This document shows positions 24,428 to 33,275 of a DNA stretch of 64,000 nt, in pieces. Origin of the DNA: G963667675 sp965197565. GTDB taxonomy: Bacteria; Chloroflexota; Dehalococcoidia; Lucifugimonadales; UBA3495. The stretch spans positions 372,001-436,000 of the forward strand of contig CBDANK010000002.1 in NCBI GenBank assembly GCA_965197565.1, read 5' to 3'. The first letter of the stretch is position 1; every line of letters begins with the position of its first letter. The notes below the pieces were generated by a model. It had not been told where the DNA came from. It made no database searches and worked only from the letters and a program-made list of their open reading frames with translations. The translations under genes were made by a program, and so were the position numbers.

Positions 24428-26242
24428 ATGAGATCTAAGACAGCTAGTCTGCATCCTTTACTGATCCTGCTCGCTGTGGCGCTGGTGTCTGTTCTCTTCG
24501 TCGTCTCGTGCGGCGGGGGTGCCACGGCCACTGCAGTCCCCGCCTCCGGCGCTGCCGAAGCCGCCGCCACTGAGGCCGCCGAGCTCGCCGCCGCCGCAGA
24601 GGCCGCCGCCGCAGAAGCCGCCGAGCTGGCCGCCGCCGCAGAGGCCGCCGGGGAAGCCGAGGCTGCAGAGGCCGCCGCCGAGGCTGCAGAGGCCGCCGCC
24701 GAGGCTGCAGAGGCCGCCGCCGAGGCCGCAGAGGCCGCAGAGGCTGCCGCTGCACAAGCCGCCGCAGAGGCCGCCGCCGCCGAGGTTGCCGAGCTCCCTG
24801 GGGCGCCTAAGTACGGTGGCACGCTGATATTTGCGACGTATGCGAACCACATCACACTGGACCCTCCCTTTGCTGGAGTCTCGCCCACTGACACCGCCAT
24901 CACCCAGGCAGCCTATGACAACCTGCTCATGATCCAGCCGGACCTGACCGTGAAGCCGGAGCTGGCCACCTCCTGGGAGGCCAACGCCGACCTCTCGTCC
25001 TACACCTTCTACTTGCGCAAGGGCGTGAAGTTCCACCACGGGAAGGAGTTCAAGGCGGAGGACGTGGTCTCCACCTTTATGCGCCTGTTAGACCCCGTGC
25101 TGGACTCTCCGACGCGGACCCAATTAGAAGTTATCCAGGATATGGTCATTCTCGACGACTATACCGTCCGCTTCGACCTCGACGGCCCCAATGGGTTCTT
25201 CCTGGACGCCCTATCGACTCGGTATGCGCGGATCGTCCCTTCCGACGTGGATGTCGAGCGGCTGACCCTGGAGGAGTTCGGCACCGGGCCCTTCATGATT
25301 GAGGACCACCTGCCGGGCGAACGCACGGTGATGGTGCGAAACCCCGACTACTGGGAAGAGGGCAGGCCCTACCTGGATGAGCTCGTCATCCGGTATATCC
25401 CCGAGGTTGCAATCCGGGCCGAGTCGCTCAAGAGCGGCGACATCGACGTCGTATATGCGCTGGAAACCCAGAGCGTCGCCGGTCTCGAGGCCCATCCCGA
25501 CACCGTGGTGCTGAAGACGGCCAGCTTTGGCTGGATTGGGATGCCCATGCGCACCGACACGCCGCCCTTCGACAACATCCTGGTCCGAAAGGCCATGCAA
25601 GCCGCGATGGACCGGGAATCCATCAACCAAGCGGCGCTGCTGGGGCTGGGCGACATCGCCTACGAGCACGTCATTCCGCGCGACGACTCCCGCCACGCGT
25701 TTCAGTATAGACCCCCGGAGTACGACCCCGACTTGGCGAGGTCGCTGCTGGAGCAGGCCGGGTATCCAGACGGGATCGACGTCACTCTGCACACCGCCGA
25801 CGTCGGGCCAGGGATGATCGGAATGGCGGTGGCATTCAAAGAGAGTGCTGCGCCCGCGGGCATTCGGGTCAACCTCGAGCGGAGGACTGAGGACGGGTTC
25901 TGGTCCGAGGTGTGGGGTGTAGAGGCGTTCACCGTCGTCTATTGGGCTGGCCGGGCCAACCCGGACCAAGCAATGAGCATCCAGAACATGAGCGGCGTCC
26001 CCTGGAATAAGCCGCGTCACTCCAACCCGGTGCTTGACGAGCTGATCATCAGGGCCAGGGGGGAGACCCTTGAGGAGCAGATAGTGACCTACGCCGAGGT
26101 CCAGCGTATTCTGATCGACGAGGTGCCGCGTCTTATCCCGGTATTCCAGCCGTGGCTGTACGGCGCCCGCGCCAACGTGCGAGGTGCAAGTCCCCATCCG
26201 CTGTTCTGGCCGATCCTTAACGACGCCTGGATAGACGACTAG
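24428..26242 (+). CDS. ABC-transporter solute-binding lipoprotein, family 5
   Basis: A 604-residue secreted lipoprotein of the peptide/nickel-binding (SBP_bac_5) type, delivering oligopeptides or similar solutes to an ABC permease. The start at 24428 has ggagg nine bases upstream. The signal peptide LILLAVALVSVLFVVSC ends in a lipobox Cys. Then comes a linker of about 95 residues made almost only of Ala and Glu in imperfect repeats (AAEAAEA). The binding domain starts at YGGTLIFATYANHITLDPPF, with later VKPELATSWEANADLSSYTFYL and KAMQAAMDRESINQAAL. No permease or ATPase genes are adjacent, so it must use a transporter encoded elsewhere. Confidence 0.92.
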   Translation: MRSKTASLHPLLILLAVALVSVLFVVSCGGGATATAVPASGAAEAAATEAAELAAAAEAAAAEAAELAAAAEAAGEAEAAEAAAEAAEAAAEAAEAAAEAAEAAEAAAAQAAAEAAAAEVAELPGAPKYGGTLIFATYANHITLDPPFAGVSPTDTAITQAAYDNLLMIQPDLTVKPELATSWEANADLSSYTFYLRKGVKFHHGKEFKAEDVVSTFMRLLDPVLDSPTRTQLEVIQDMVILDDYTVRFDLDGPNGFFLDALSTRYARIVPSDVDVERLTLEEFGTGPFMIEDHLPGERTVMVRNPDYWEEGRPYLDELVIRYIPEVAIRAESLKSGDIDVVYALETQSVAGLEAHPDTVVLKTASFGWIGMPMRTDTPPFDNILVRKAMQAAMDRESINQAALLGLGDIAYEHVIPRDDSRHAFQYRPPEYDPDLARSLLEQAGYPDGIDVTLHTADVGPGMIGMAVAFKESAAPAGIRVNLERRTEDGFWSEVWGVEAFTVVYWAGRANPDQAMSIQNMSGVPWNKPRHSNPVLDELIIRARGETLEEQIVTYAEVQRILIDEVPRLIPVFQPWLYGARANVRGASPHPLFWPILNDAWIDD

Positions 26243-26303
26243 GGGGTCGCCATCGCGCCCTCGTATTAGCTTTCGGCCTAGCACACCCGGTAGGAATGGA
26301 ATG

Positions 26304-26345
26304 CGACACTGGCTTATAGATTAATAAGCCGGTGTCGTGTTTCGT
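26304..26345 (+). terminator. intrinsic terminator of the binding-protein gene
   Basis: cgacactggcttat (26304-26317) pairs with ataagccggtgtcg (26324-26337) with one G-T, followed by tgtttcgtt. It lies 60 bp after the stop codon at 26242. Confidence 0.75.
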
Positions 26346-26623
26346 TGGCTTTGACGGAGCACTTACCGGAGCGGGGCACCTACGAAAAGCACCTAGTTAG
26401 CCTCACAGAGATTCGTGAAGTGCATCGATCCGATCATAGAATATTTGCTAATAGGCCAGGTCTGAGGAAACTTGCCATCATGGTAGGGCTGACTGGAAAA
26501 GGACTGATATTGGTCGTGCCGATTGAGCCAACAGGGCAGCACGGGGTTTGGAGGGCTGTATCGGCGTTCATGGCTAATACCCACGATGTCGCGTCGTACG
26601 GAAAAGAGGTGACGGATGAATAA
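26345..26623 (+). CDS. putative toxin-like small protein upstream of an RHH gene
   Basis: Ninety-two residues from a TTG at 26345. The core is GTYEKHLVSLTEIREVHRSDHRIFANRPG...GLILVVPIEPTGQHGVWRAVSAFMANTHD. The layout of a beta-rich basic protein whose 3' end overlaps an RHH gene by 8 bp is that of type II toxin-antitoxin operons. The strand pattern resembles BrnT-type RNase folds, but key motifs do not match, so the family is unassigned. A stronger start may exist downstream, as no clear ribosome site precedes the TTG. Confidence 0.45.
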   Translation: MALTEHLPERGTYEKHLVSLTEIREVHRSDHRIFANRPGLRKLAIMVGLTGKGLILVVPIEPTGQHGVWRAVSAFMANTHDVASYGKEVTDE

Positions 26624-26882
26624 GAATAATGAGGAATATGTTCTCGGGCAGGATATTACTTCTATCGCCCGAGCTAAGAACCGGAAAGAGACTTCAGTGG
26701 TATCAGTTCGGCTAACAGGGTCCGAGGTCACAAAGCTAGATTCTCTGAGCCGCCAATCGATGAAATCCGTCTCCCAAATAGTTAAAGATGCTATAGCCGC
26801 ATACGAGGTCAAGCAAACCACCGTTGTGCTAGCTACAGGGGTGGAGGTCGGTCTGTCCTTGGCGATGACGACGAGTTGTTGA
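26616..26882 (+). CDS. ribbon-helix-helix (CopG-type) regulator, putative antitoxin
   Basis: Eighty-eight residues with the RHH unit TSVVSVRLTGSEVTKLDSLSRQSMKSVSQIVKDAIAAYEVKQT, followed by a short hydrophobic tail. ATG 26616 overlaps the preceding stop by 8 bp, so translation is coupled. Such proteins bind operator DNA as dimers and often neutralise a partner toxin. Likely autoregulated. Which gene is the toxin is inferred from order only. Confidence 0.65.
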   Translation: MNKNNEEYVLGQDITSIARAKNRKETSVVSVRLTGSEVTKLDSLSRQSMKSVSQIVKDAIAAYEVKQTTVVLATGVEVGLSLAMTTSC

Positions 26883-27252
26883 CTGGAAACCTCGCTAGAA
26901 CAGTGACGGATACCAGTGAAATCAATTCTACTGGTACGGCCGTGCCGATAGCCGCCGCAGCGTGAAACCGCTTCGTATGTTGGAAGACTTCTTTGTAGAC
27001 GGCCTCTTTTTTATGTACAACCTGCCCCTAGACTTCCTCTGTCCCGCCCTTCGGAGTTTCTGTTCCAGAGCCAGACGCCGCCACAGCTTACCGGTCGGCG
27101 ACATCTCCTTATGAACCCTGGCCATATCCTAGGCCGCTAAAGTGCGGAAGTACGTCTCTGGGATCTTCCGAAACCTCAGGAAATAGTTGGCGGACAGGGA
27201 TCGGCGTTCGGCAACGGATATGCCAGTGATTCGCCGATTTCCCGTGAGTCCA
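26883..27252. other. no gene recognised
   Basis: About 370 bp between the RHH gene and the SDR gene. A minus-strand frame here (reading SVAERRSLSANYFLRF near 27190) has no family resemblance that I recognise. No strong hairpin. Confidence 0.4.
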
Positions 27253-28080
27253 TTAGCGCCGTCTTGATTCAGGTAGCGGATTGACCTCTTGGAGAAACCG
27301 GAACAGGTCGCTGGTGGCTGGCATTCCCCCTGCCACGAGCATGGTCTGGCCCGATATCCATCCTGCCTCGTCGGAAGCAAATAACACGGCGGCCGCCGCG
27401 ACGTCTTCGGGTTTGCCGATGCGATTGATTGGGTAAAATGAGGCACGATACTGCCGGTCGTCGGGCGTCTGAAGACCCGAACTCACTAAGCTTGTATCGA
27501 CCAGCCCGGGCGCAATAGCATTCACCCGGATATTGTACTGCCCCAGCTCTACACCCAAGGCGGCGGTAAGGCTTGCCAAGGCCGCTTTCGCCGAGCCATA
27601 CAGCGCCTCCTTAGGGGCTGGCGTCACTCCGTCTATGGAGAGAATGTTGATGATCGACCCACTCATCTTCAAATCTCGCATGTACCCTGCCGCCTGCAGT
27701 ATGGCGAAGAACGGGGCCTTGACGTTGAACTGATAAATGGCATCCCAGCCTTCTTCGTTCACGTCAATCAGCAAACCTTTACCACCCGTGGTGCCGCTGG
27801 CCCCTCCCGCGTTATTCACCAGGATGTCTATCTTGCCGAACTCCGCAACACAGCCGTCTATTACGGCCCGAATAGCTAAAAGGTCCCGAACGTCCGCCGG
27901 GGCAACGACTGCCTTCCTACCCAAACGCCGAACCAGCCCGGCTACCTCTTCCAGCTCACCCTCCGTGCGGGAGGTCAGCACCACATCAGCGCCCTGTTCC
28001 GCGTATGCCAGGGCAATAGCTCTACCAATGCCTCGGCCGGCCCCGGTAACGACCGCCGCCTTCCCTTGCAGTGAAAACAT
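27253..28080 (-). CDS. short-chain dehydrogenase/reductase (SDR)
   Basis: A 275-residue classical SDR, NAD(P)-dependent. Cofactor motif TGAGRGIG (about residues 14-21), NNAGG, the catalytic Ser region (INILSIDG) and YGSAK (Tyr/Lys) are all present. The Arg in LTSRTE after strand 2 suggests a preference for NADP. ATG 28080 has ggtggagg upstream; a GTG three codons earlier is less likely. It lies 10 bp after the true end of the FAD oxidoreductase gene, so they form an operon, perhaps for oxidation of an amino or hydroxy acid. Confidence 0.9.
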   Translation of the reverse strand: MFSLQGKAAVVTGAGRGIGRAIALAYAEQGADVVLTSRTEGELEEVAGLVRRLGRKAVVAPADVRDLLAIRAVIDGCVAEFGKIDILVNNAGGASGTTGGKGLLIDVNEEGWDAIYQFNVKAPFFAILQAAGYMRDLKMSGSIINILSIDGVTPAPKEALYGSAKAALASLTAALGVELGQYNIRVNAIAPGLVDTSLVSSGLQTPDDRQYRASFYPINRIGKPEDVAAAAVLFASDEAGWISGQTMLVAGGMPATSDLFRFLQEVNPLPESRRR

Positions 28081-28090
28081 TTCCTCCACC

Positions 28091-29379
28091 TCAGCGATAA
28101 CTGTTTGCTATCGGCGCAATGGACGTGATCACGCGGCGGACCTTCTCCGCAACGTCGTCTTCGTAACGCCGGCCCAAGGCCAGCCCCTGAATCATACGAC
28201 CCGAGTAAGATCCGTGGAGCAACCCTCTGGCGTTATGTCCAGATTCAAGATTACGTTGGGATGGCCTGGCAAAGGCCCGATGTGGGGCCAGCCGCTAGCG
28301 GTGTAGCTGGTAGGGCCGCCCCAGGCGGCGGCCAACCCGACTCCGGTGAGACCGGGGAAGAGCTGTATCATATATTCGAACAACCCTTCGTACAACGCAT
28401 CGAATTCGTGAAGGGGCATTCTCTCTCCAGGCCCACCAAAATTGGCTATCACGGAGTCCGGATCGGTGCCCAACCGGCTGCTGCCTCCCCCAAATATAAA
28501 CTGCTTCCGGTGGGGGATGTACCGGGCCCAAAATCTCCCTTCGTACGCCGTAACCAACTGGTAACGGCCCCAGGACAGAGAGGCTTCTTGGTCCGGGGTC
28601 AAAGCCTCCGTGGCGATAGCGCGAGAGTACCTGGGGGTCTGCAAATCCTTTGCAAAAGGGAATTCTTCGGAGAAAGCGTTGGTAGCCAGAACGATCACCG
28701 GCGTCCGTACCCGGCCGTCTCGGGTTGTTAATGCGACAGGGTTGCCCAGCTCGACGTGGGTAACCGGGGTGTTCTCGTATACGCGGACGTCTTCCTCGGC
28801 CACGGCCCGGCGAAACCCCTGGCTCCACCGGAACGGATTGCAGACTCCCTGGTCTCCGGTGAGACGGCCTCCCTTCATGGGTACCGCGATCTGATCCTGC
28901 ATCTCCTCGGCGTCGAGCAGGCGGAATGGGATGCCGATCTTCTCCATGTACCCAGCGGTTTGCTGCAAATCCTTCCAGGATTCATCGTTGATAGCCGCGC
29001 GCATGTAATCTACCCGGTCGAACTCCGGGGTGCCCTGGCTGGCAGATACCGCCTCGACGAACTCCAAAGCTTCCCGATAATAGTGGACACAGAGGCGTCC
29101 GGCCTGCTCTCCGGCTTGCTCCACGATTTCCCGGGTCCATTCTCGGAATGGAGGCGACAACGCACCTGCGTTCCGGCCACTGGCACCGGAGCCTGCGTAC
29201 CGTTCCTCCAAGAGCACGATATCCAGTTCTGGGACCGCCTTCTTCAAGAAATAGGAACTGGAAAGGCCCGCAACTCCACCGCCAATCACTACCACATCCG
29301 CCTCGGTCTCACCAATCAGGGGTGGAAGCACGGAGATATCGTTATCCAGCCAGAAGCTATCTTTGTACGGTAAGCCCAT
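28091..29379 (-). pseudogene. FAD-dependent oxidoreductase (DAO type), frameshifted near the 3' end
   Basis: From ATG 29379 (ggaggcaaaaatcgt upstream) the frame encodes an amine or D-amino-acid oxidase-like flavoprotein: dinucleotide motif VVVIGGGVAGLSSSYFL, GASGRNAGALSPPF, VIVLATNAF, FGGGSSRLG and WPHIGPLPGHPNVI. Near 28250 the main frame ends as LNLDITPEGC... at 28192, 23 codons later. One base away another frame continues the family's normal C-terminus (ESGHNARGLLHGSYSGRMIQG) to TGA at 28091. A one-base deletion near 28241-28255 explains this. It may be real or an assembly error. Upstream of the SDR gene, 10 bp apart. Confidence 0.85.
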
Positions 29380-29591
29380 ACGATTTTTGCCTCCTCTAGT
29401 GGGCCACGTCCAAGGCCCGTTGCCCAACCTACCTGCCCTTAAGATGTACCGCCGGGACAGTACCCGCTCCATCAGCGGACGCATGCCCAGCTCACTGTGG
29501 GTCGGAATTCAACTCCTACTTTCCACGACGTAGACCCGGTTCACCCCGGCAAACCCCTTCCAGGTCGTCGGGAATCCCAATTCCATCATCC

Positions 29592-30818
29592 TAAACCAAA
29601 GCCAAGGTGAAATGCGCATAAGGATAGGGTAAATTGGGAGGCAGTTGGGGTAGGTAGTTTCGGTAGTTTGGGAGGGGTTGATGATGGGGGTAAGAGATAT
29701 AGGCCAGTCTTTGGAACAATGGCAGATGGGCGCGAAGGACCTGCGGCGGAGAATGATCCTGGGGCCCACACCCCGGGAGCGGGAAAGGTGGTACGCCGTC
29801 TGTCTGCTGGCCCAAGGCTGGACGGCAGTGGCCGCAGCGGAGGCACTGGATCGGGATCCCCACAGCATCGGACGGTGGGCCTCGGCCTTCGGCGAGGGTG
29901 GTCCGGCAGCCCTGATCTTCGAGCAGACCGGCGGTTCCCCCCCGCCCTCGACCAGACACAGCAGGCGGAGTTGACAGGAGCGGTGCAGCTGCCGCCGTCA
30001 TCATCGGGCCTGGAACTGGCCAACTGGTATTGGCGGGTGGTGCGGCGGTTTGTCTCGGAACGGTTCGGCCTCAACCTGAGCCGTAGCAGTTGCCTGAATT
30101 ACCTGCACCGGCTGGGATTCACCTACAAGCGTCCCAAGAAGCGCTTGGTCAAGGCGAATGAGTCGAAGCGGAAGGCCTTCGTTGCGGAGTATGCCGCCCT
30201 TAGCGAGGAGACCCGGCGGACCGGAGCCAAGGTATTCTTTGCCGACGAGGCCCACTTCCGGGCCGACGCGGAGTTGCGGGGCAAATGGGTGCTCAGGGGA
30301 GAACCGGCATTGGTGGACTCGACCAGTCCCAAGTACGGGGAGAAGGCCAGCTACTACTCGGCGGTGTGCCTGGAGACGGGGGAGGTGGAGTGGATGGGAC
30401 TGGAGGGCAACAGCAACTCCGGAACCTCGGTTGCCTTCCTGGAACAGTTACGGGGGAGGCACAGAGGGCGGCTGAACGTGATCTGGGACCATGCGCCGGC
30501 CCATCGCGGCGAGGCGTTGCGGGAATACCTGCGGACGCCTGAGCTGGACCTGAGGTTGGTGAACCTGCCGGGCTACAGTCCGGACTTCAACGCCGACGAG
30601 GCTATCTGGGGATGGGCGAGGGAGGAGGTCACTGGCAACCTGTGCCTGGGGACCAGAGAGGCAGTGCAGGAGAGGGTCGGTGGCTTCCTGGCCGGGCTGG
30701 CCAACCGGCAAGATGAGGTGAGACGGCGCTGCCGGACAGTGCTGCAATCAAGGGCCGAGACACTCCAGCGAGATTCCCGCCCTCCCGGAAATGTACATCC
30801 CACCTTGGCTTTGGTTTA
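29592..30818 (+). mobile_element. IS630-family element, copy 2, with TA duplication
   Basis: Terminal repeats aaccaaagccaaggtg (29594-29609) and caccttggctttggtt (30801-30816) bound the element, with TA on both sides (29592-29593, 30817-30818), preceded by C and followed by G, so the empty site was CTAG. Size about 1.22 kb. The repeats differ from copy 1 by one base per arm. Confidence 0.87.
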
Positions 30819-30819
30819 G
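29681..30819 (+). CDS. IS630 transposase copy 2 (OrfA/OrfB, -1 frameshift at C7)
   Basis: OrfA (29681-29974) begins MMGVRDIGQSLEQW, carries the HTH (REERW-type helices, DRDPHSIGRWASAFGEGG) and ends after the C7 run at 29937-29943. OrfB in the -1 frame reads FPPALDQTQQAEL and continues through the DDE domain: FADEAHFRADAELRGKW, LNVIWDHAPAHRG, LPGYSPDFNADEAIWGW. The second position is DH instead of the DN of copy 1, still an Asp. OrfB stops inside the right terminal repeat. The layout is as in copy 1, so this copy may be active. Confidence 0.88.
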
Positions 30820-30908
30820 TTCCTGTCCCTGGAGGGGGATCAGAAGAAGATGGAATCTTGGCGAAGATATTACGAAGATATTACAATGGGGAAAGACCCC
30901 GCAGTGCC

Positions 30909-31010
30909 CTAGGCAACCTGTCTCCGCGGAGGCTTGCCGCACTGGCAGGAATGGTAGATTGAGCCACAAAGCTCGCACTCCGGCTTGTACGGCAAATGGG
31001 GCAGGGTCAT
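30909..31010 (-). CDS. 33-residue Cys-rich microprotein coupled to the 244-residue orphan
   Basis: ATG 31010 lies one base after the TGA of the upstream gene (31012-31014), so translation is likely coupled. The protein, MTLPHLPYKPECELCGSIYH then SCQCGKPPRRQVA, has CELC and CQC, enough for a single zinc knuckle, and a basic C-terminus. Too short for database matching by eye. The coupled position and Cys pattern argue for a real gene. Confidence 0.45.
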   Translation of the reverse strand: MTLPHLPYKPECELCGSIYHSCQCGKPPRRQVA

Positions 31011-31011
31011 T

Positions 31012-31746
31012 TCAGTGATGGTCAGGCGTGTTACTTGGTCGCCCGGGGCCCGGCTGCCAAAACCCGAGTGCCTTGTTGAAGTCTCGAAACCATTCTCTGT
31101 AATACCGCTCGCTAGGTGTATCGCCTTCGAGTTCTTTGCGCTTCTTGTAGTTAGGCAAATTACCGTGGTCAAGATAGCGATACTCGACATAGCGGTCTGC
31201 CGCTTCCATCGTCGCAGGTTCGTCCGCTGACTTTAAGTCCTTGAGCCAACTTTGCATTTGTTTACCCAGATTCTTGTGTCGTCGAGTCTTCCGGGGTCCG
31301 TAGGCAGCGCTGAGAGCTTCTCCTCCCCTCAAGACGTCGATGGCTGCCAGGTCCAGGCCTGCCGCATCAATTGCGAGAAGGGTCAGCAGAGCGGATATGC
31401 CCTTATTGTTCAGGTACCTATGGTTGAATTCACGGATATTTGAGCAGGTATGTTCTTCGACGTCACGTAGATCTATGCTCAACAACGTTCCTACAGGTGC
31501 GTCGCCTTTGTCATCTAGCAGTGTTCCTGACGTCACCCTATGGACGAATTCGCCAAGAGCAGAGAAGGCTTCTGCGTTGTCCCCATGAGTAAAGTCTGCC
31601 AGAGCCTGGCCATAGAGACCTTCCTTGTCGATTTCGTGGTGGCGAGTGATCGCCCTTATCACATGAATCTGGTGTAAAACCGGAAGCATGCTGTCCATAA
31701 CACGCATCCGAGAGCGGGCTTGAAAGCTACCGTGCTGATTTGCCAT
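31012..31746 (-). CDS. orphan 244-residue protein, possible defence or element cargo
   Basis: Function not recognised. Helical protein with an N-terminal region MDSMLPVLHQIHVIRAITRHHEIDKEGLYGQAL, a middle region (LRDVEEHTCSNIREFNHRYLNNKG, then AIDAAGLDLAAIDVLRGGEAL) and a charged C-terminus (ADRYVEYRYLDHGNLPNYKKRKELEG). No signal peptide or membrane segment. It lies between IS630 copy 2 and an IS3 wreck, and runs with the 33-residue microprotein. An abortive-infection-like or phage-derived role is possible but speculative. Confidence 0.55.
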   Translation of the reverse strand: MANQHGSFQARSRMRVMDSMLPVLHQIHVIRAITRHHEIDKEGLYGQALADFTHGDNAEAFSALGEFVHRVTSGTLLDDKGDAPVGTLLSIDLRDVEEHTCSNIREFNHRYLNNKGISALLTLLAIDAAGLDLAAIDVLRGGEALSAAYGPRKTRRHKNLGKQMQSWLKDLKSADEPATMEAADRYVEYRYLDHGNLPNYKKRKELEGDTPSERYYREWFRDFNKALGFWQPGPGRPSNTPDHH

Positions 31747-31920
31747 CCGATCCTTGAACCCCCTATTTCCTAGCCTATCCTTACTAGAATTGACATACCT
31801 CTACCTTGCCCCATCTCCTGTTTGCGGGTCAATCCGCTATTGTGGCCAATACGGCGAACTCCCCAGATGAAACTAACTGTTGCCAACCAGCAAAATTGGG
31901 ACATTTTGAGACCCGAGATA

Positions 31921-32590
31921 TCAGAGGGTTGATTGAGGTCTCGCAAGCTCCCTGAGTGCCCTGTTGTGCTGTCTTCGTCGTTGGATTGTTTGGGCCTGCA
32001 CCTCCCTTCTGCGTCGTAAGATCTCCTGCCGCCTTCCCTTGATCACATCGGAGGGCATCACGTTTCCCAGGGCCTTGTGATAGCGGCGGTATTTGTAGTA
32101 GCTTGACGAAGGCCACGATGGCCGCCTCCAGGTTTGACGGCATCTCGTAGGGTAGTTGATTTACGTCCCGCTTGAGGGTCTGGTGGTATCGCTCCAGCTT
32201 GCCGTTGGTCTGAGGATGGAAAGGGGCTGCCAGGATGTGCCTAATGCCCACCATCCCCAGGTAGTCCCTGAAGGCTCTTGATACATAGCCCGTGCCGTTG
32301 TCGCTCAGCAACCTAGTCCTGTCCGTTATCGAGACCTGATCCATGCCGGTCCTGTCCACGGCCTCCTGCACCACCTCTATGCACCTCTATGAAGGAGTCG
32401 GAGGTCATGTCCCTCTGAAGCCTGTGGGCCAGGATGAAGCGGGAGTAGTCGTCCATCACCTTGCCTGCGAACTCCGGCCCGTTGTCTACAGTGATCACCT
32501 CAGGTAGTCCCCGTGTATCTTCCAGTCTCTCCAGGACTCCCACCACCCTGGTGCCCCCCAGAGAGATATCTACCTCGATGGCTGGACACT
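31921..32590 (-). pseudogene. mosaic IS3-family OrfB (integrase core) remnant
   Basis: From the right, VGVLERLEDTRGLPEVITVDNGPEFAGK comes from one integrase core, and directly after it MDDYSRFILAHRLQRDMTSDSF from another. The text shifts frame near 32370 (EVVQEAVDRTGMDQV...LLSDNGTGYVSRAFRDYLG) and again near 32100, after which YYKYRRYHKALGNVMPSDVIKG continues to TGA 31921. Thus two different IS3-type genes were fused and both are broken. The Asp of DNG motifs and the HPQTNGKLERYH glutamate region are visible. Confidence 0.75.
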
Positions 32591-33062
32591 CCCGTGAGTA
32601 GTCATCTGTAGATTGTCAGCGATAATGGGACTGCGATAATCCCACCCGGGCCTCCTCGGCTCGGGCCTGACCCATAATGGGACCGGCGCAATGCCTTCCT
32701 TGTGATCTGTCGACTTGTTCTCGAGGCGGCCCACCAAGCCATACAAAATCAAGAACCCTCACGTTGAGCTTTAGGCTGACGCTGTAATCAAAGCAAGCTT
32801 TAGTGCAATTCGTGCGGCAGCTACACCCTACTTCTCCCAGTACAGTCAGGGTATCCTCAATTCTTATTGCAGTTAGCAGCTTTGCAATTTAGGTAGTTGC
32901 ATTTCACCGGACTGTTCGCTTTCAGCGGGATAGGTTTCAATTGGGAATTGTACGGTATTTTGGCCAAAGGCTCACAGTAGGCTGTCAAGTTCTACGACTC
33001 CAGACCAGCTTCAAGCATCATCACGCCGGCTAGGCGCCAAGCCATTCAGCCAACCTTCCCCA
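32591..33062. other. no gene recognised
   Basis: About 470 bp between the IS3 wreck and module B. Lower GC in places and no convincing ORF. The left end of the tRNA-Thr-targeted element probably lies here, but I found no copy of the tRNA 3' end. Confidence 0.4.
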
Positions 33063-33212
33063 TCATCCCCTGGAGTCGCCAAACTCTTCGTTGTTCAGTG
33101 TGGGGTCAGCATCCACGGCCAGAGCGATGCCATTGCCCATCAATAGGCCGGTGAGCGCCGGTCCGGCAAAGTAGTCCCTCCGGGTAATTGGAAAACTGGT
33201 TTCGATAGCCAT
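33063..33212 (-). CDS. 49-residue small protein, module B
   Basis: ATG 33212 (agggaggg closely upstream) to TGA 33063-33065. Reads MAIETSFPITRRDYFAGPAL then TGLLMGNGIALAVDADPTLN. The RRDYFAGPALTGLLMG part resembles small proteins often found in Caudoviricetes-like and integrative elements (tyrosine-phenylalanine-alanine-rich helices), function unknown. Follows the zinc-finger gene with the same orientation. Confidence 0.45.
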   Translation of the reverse strand: MAIETSFPITRRDYFAGPALTGLLMGNGIALAVDADPTLNNEEFGDSRG

Positions 33213-33275
33213 CTCCCTCCCTATACCTCATGGTGACGCTTCATACCGCCGTCCGGGCTTCAGGTCCGAAAAACG

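Noticed and set aside
24458..25039. Long minus-strand frame rich in Gly, Cys and Leu opposite the binding lipoprotein
   Set aside because: It is the mirror of the Ala/Glu linker repeat (gccgcc-type DNA) and has no family resemblance.
26928..27125. 65-codon minus-strand basic frame
   Set aside because: Highly basic, no family and no ribosome site; probably chance.
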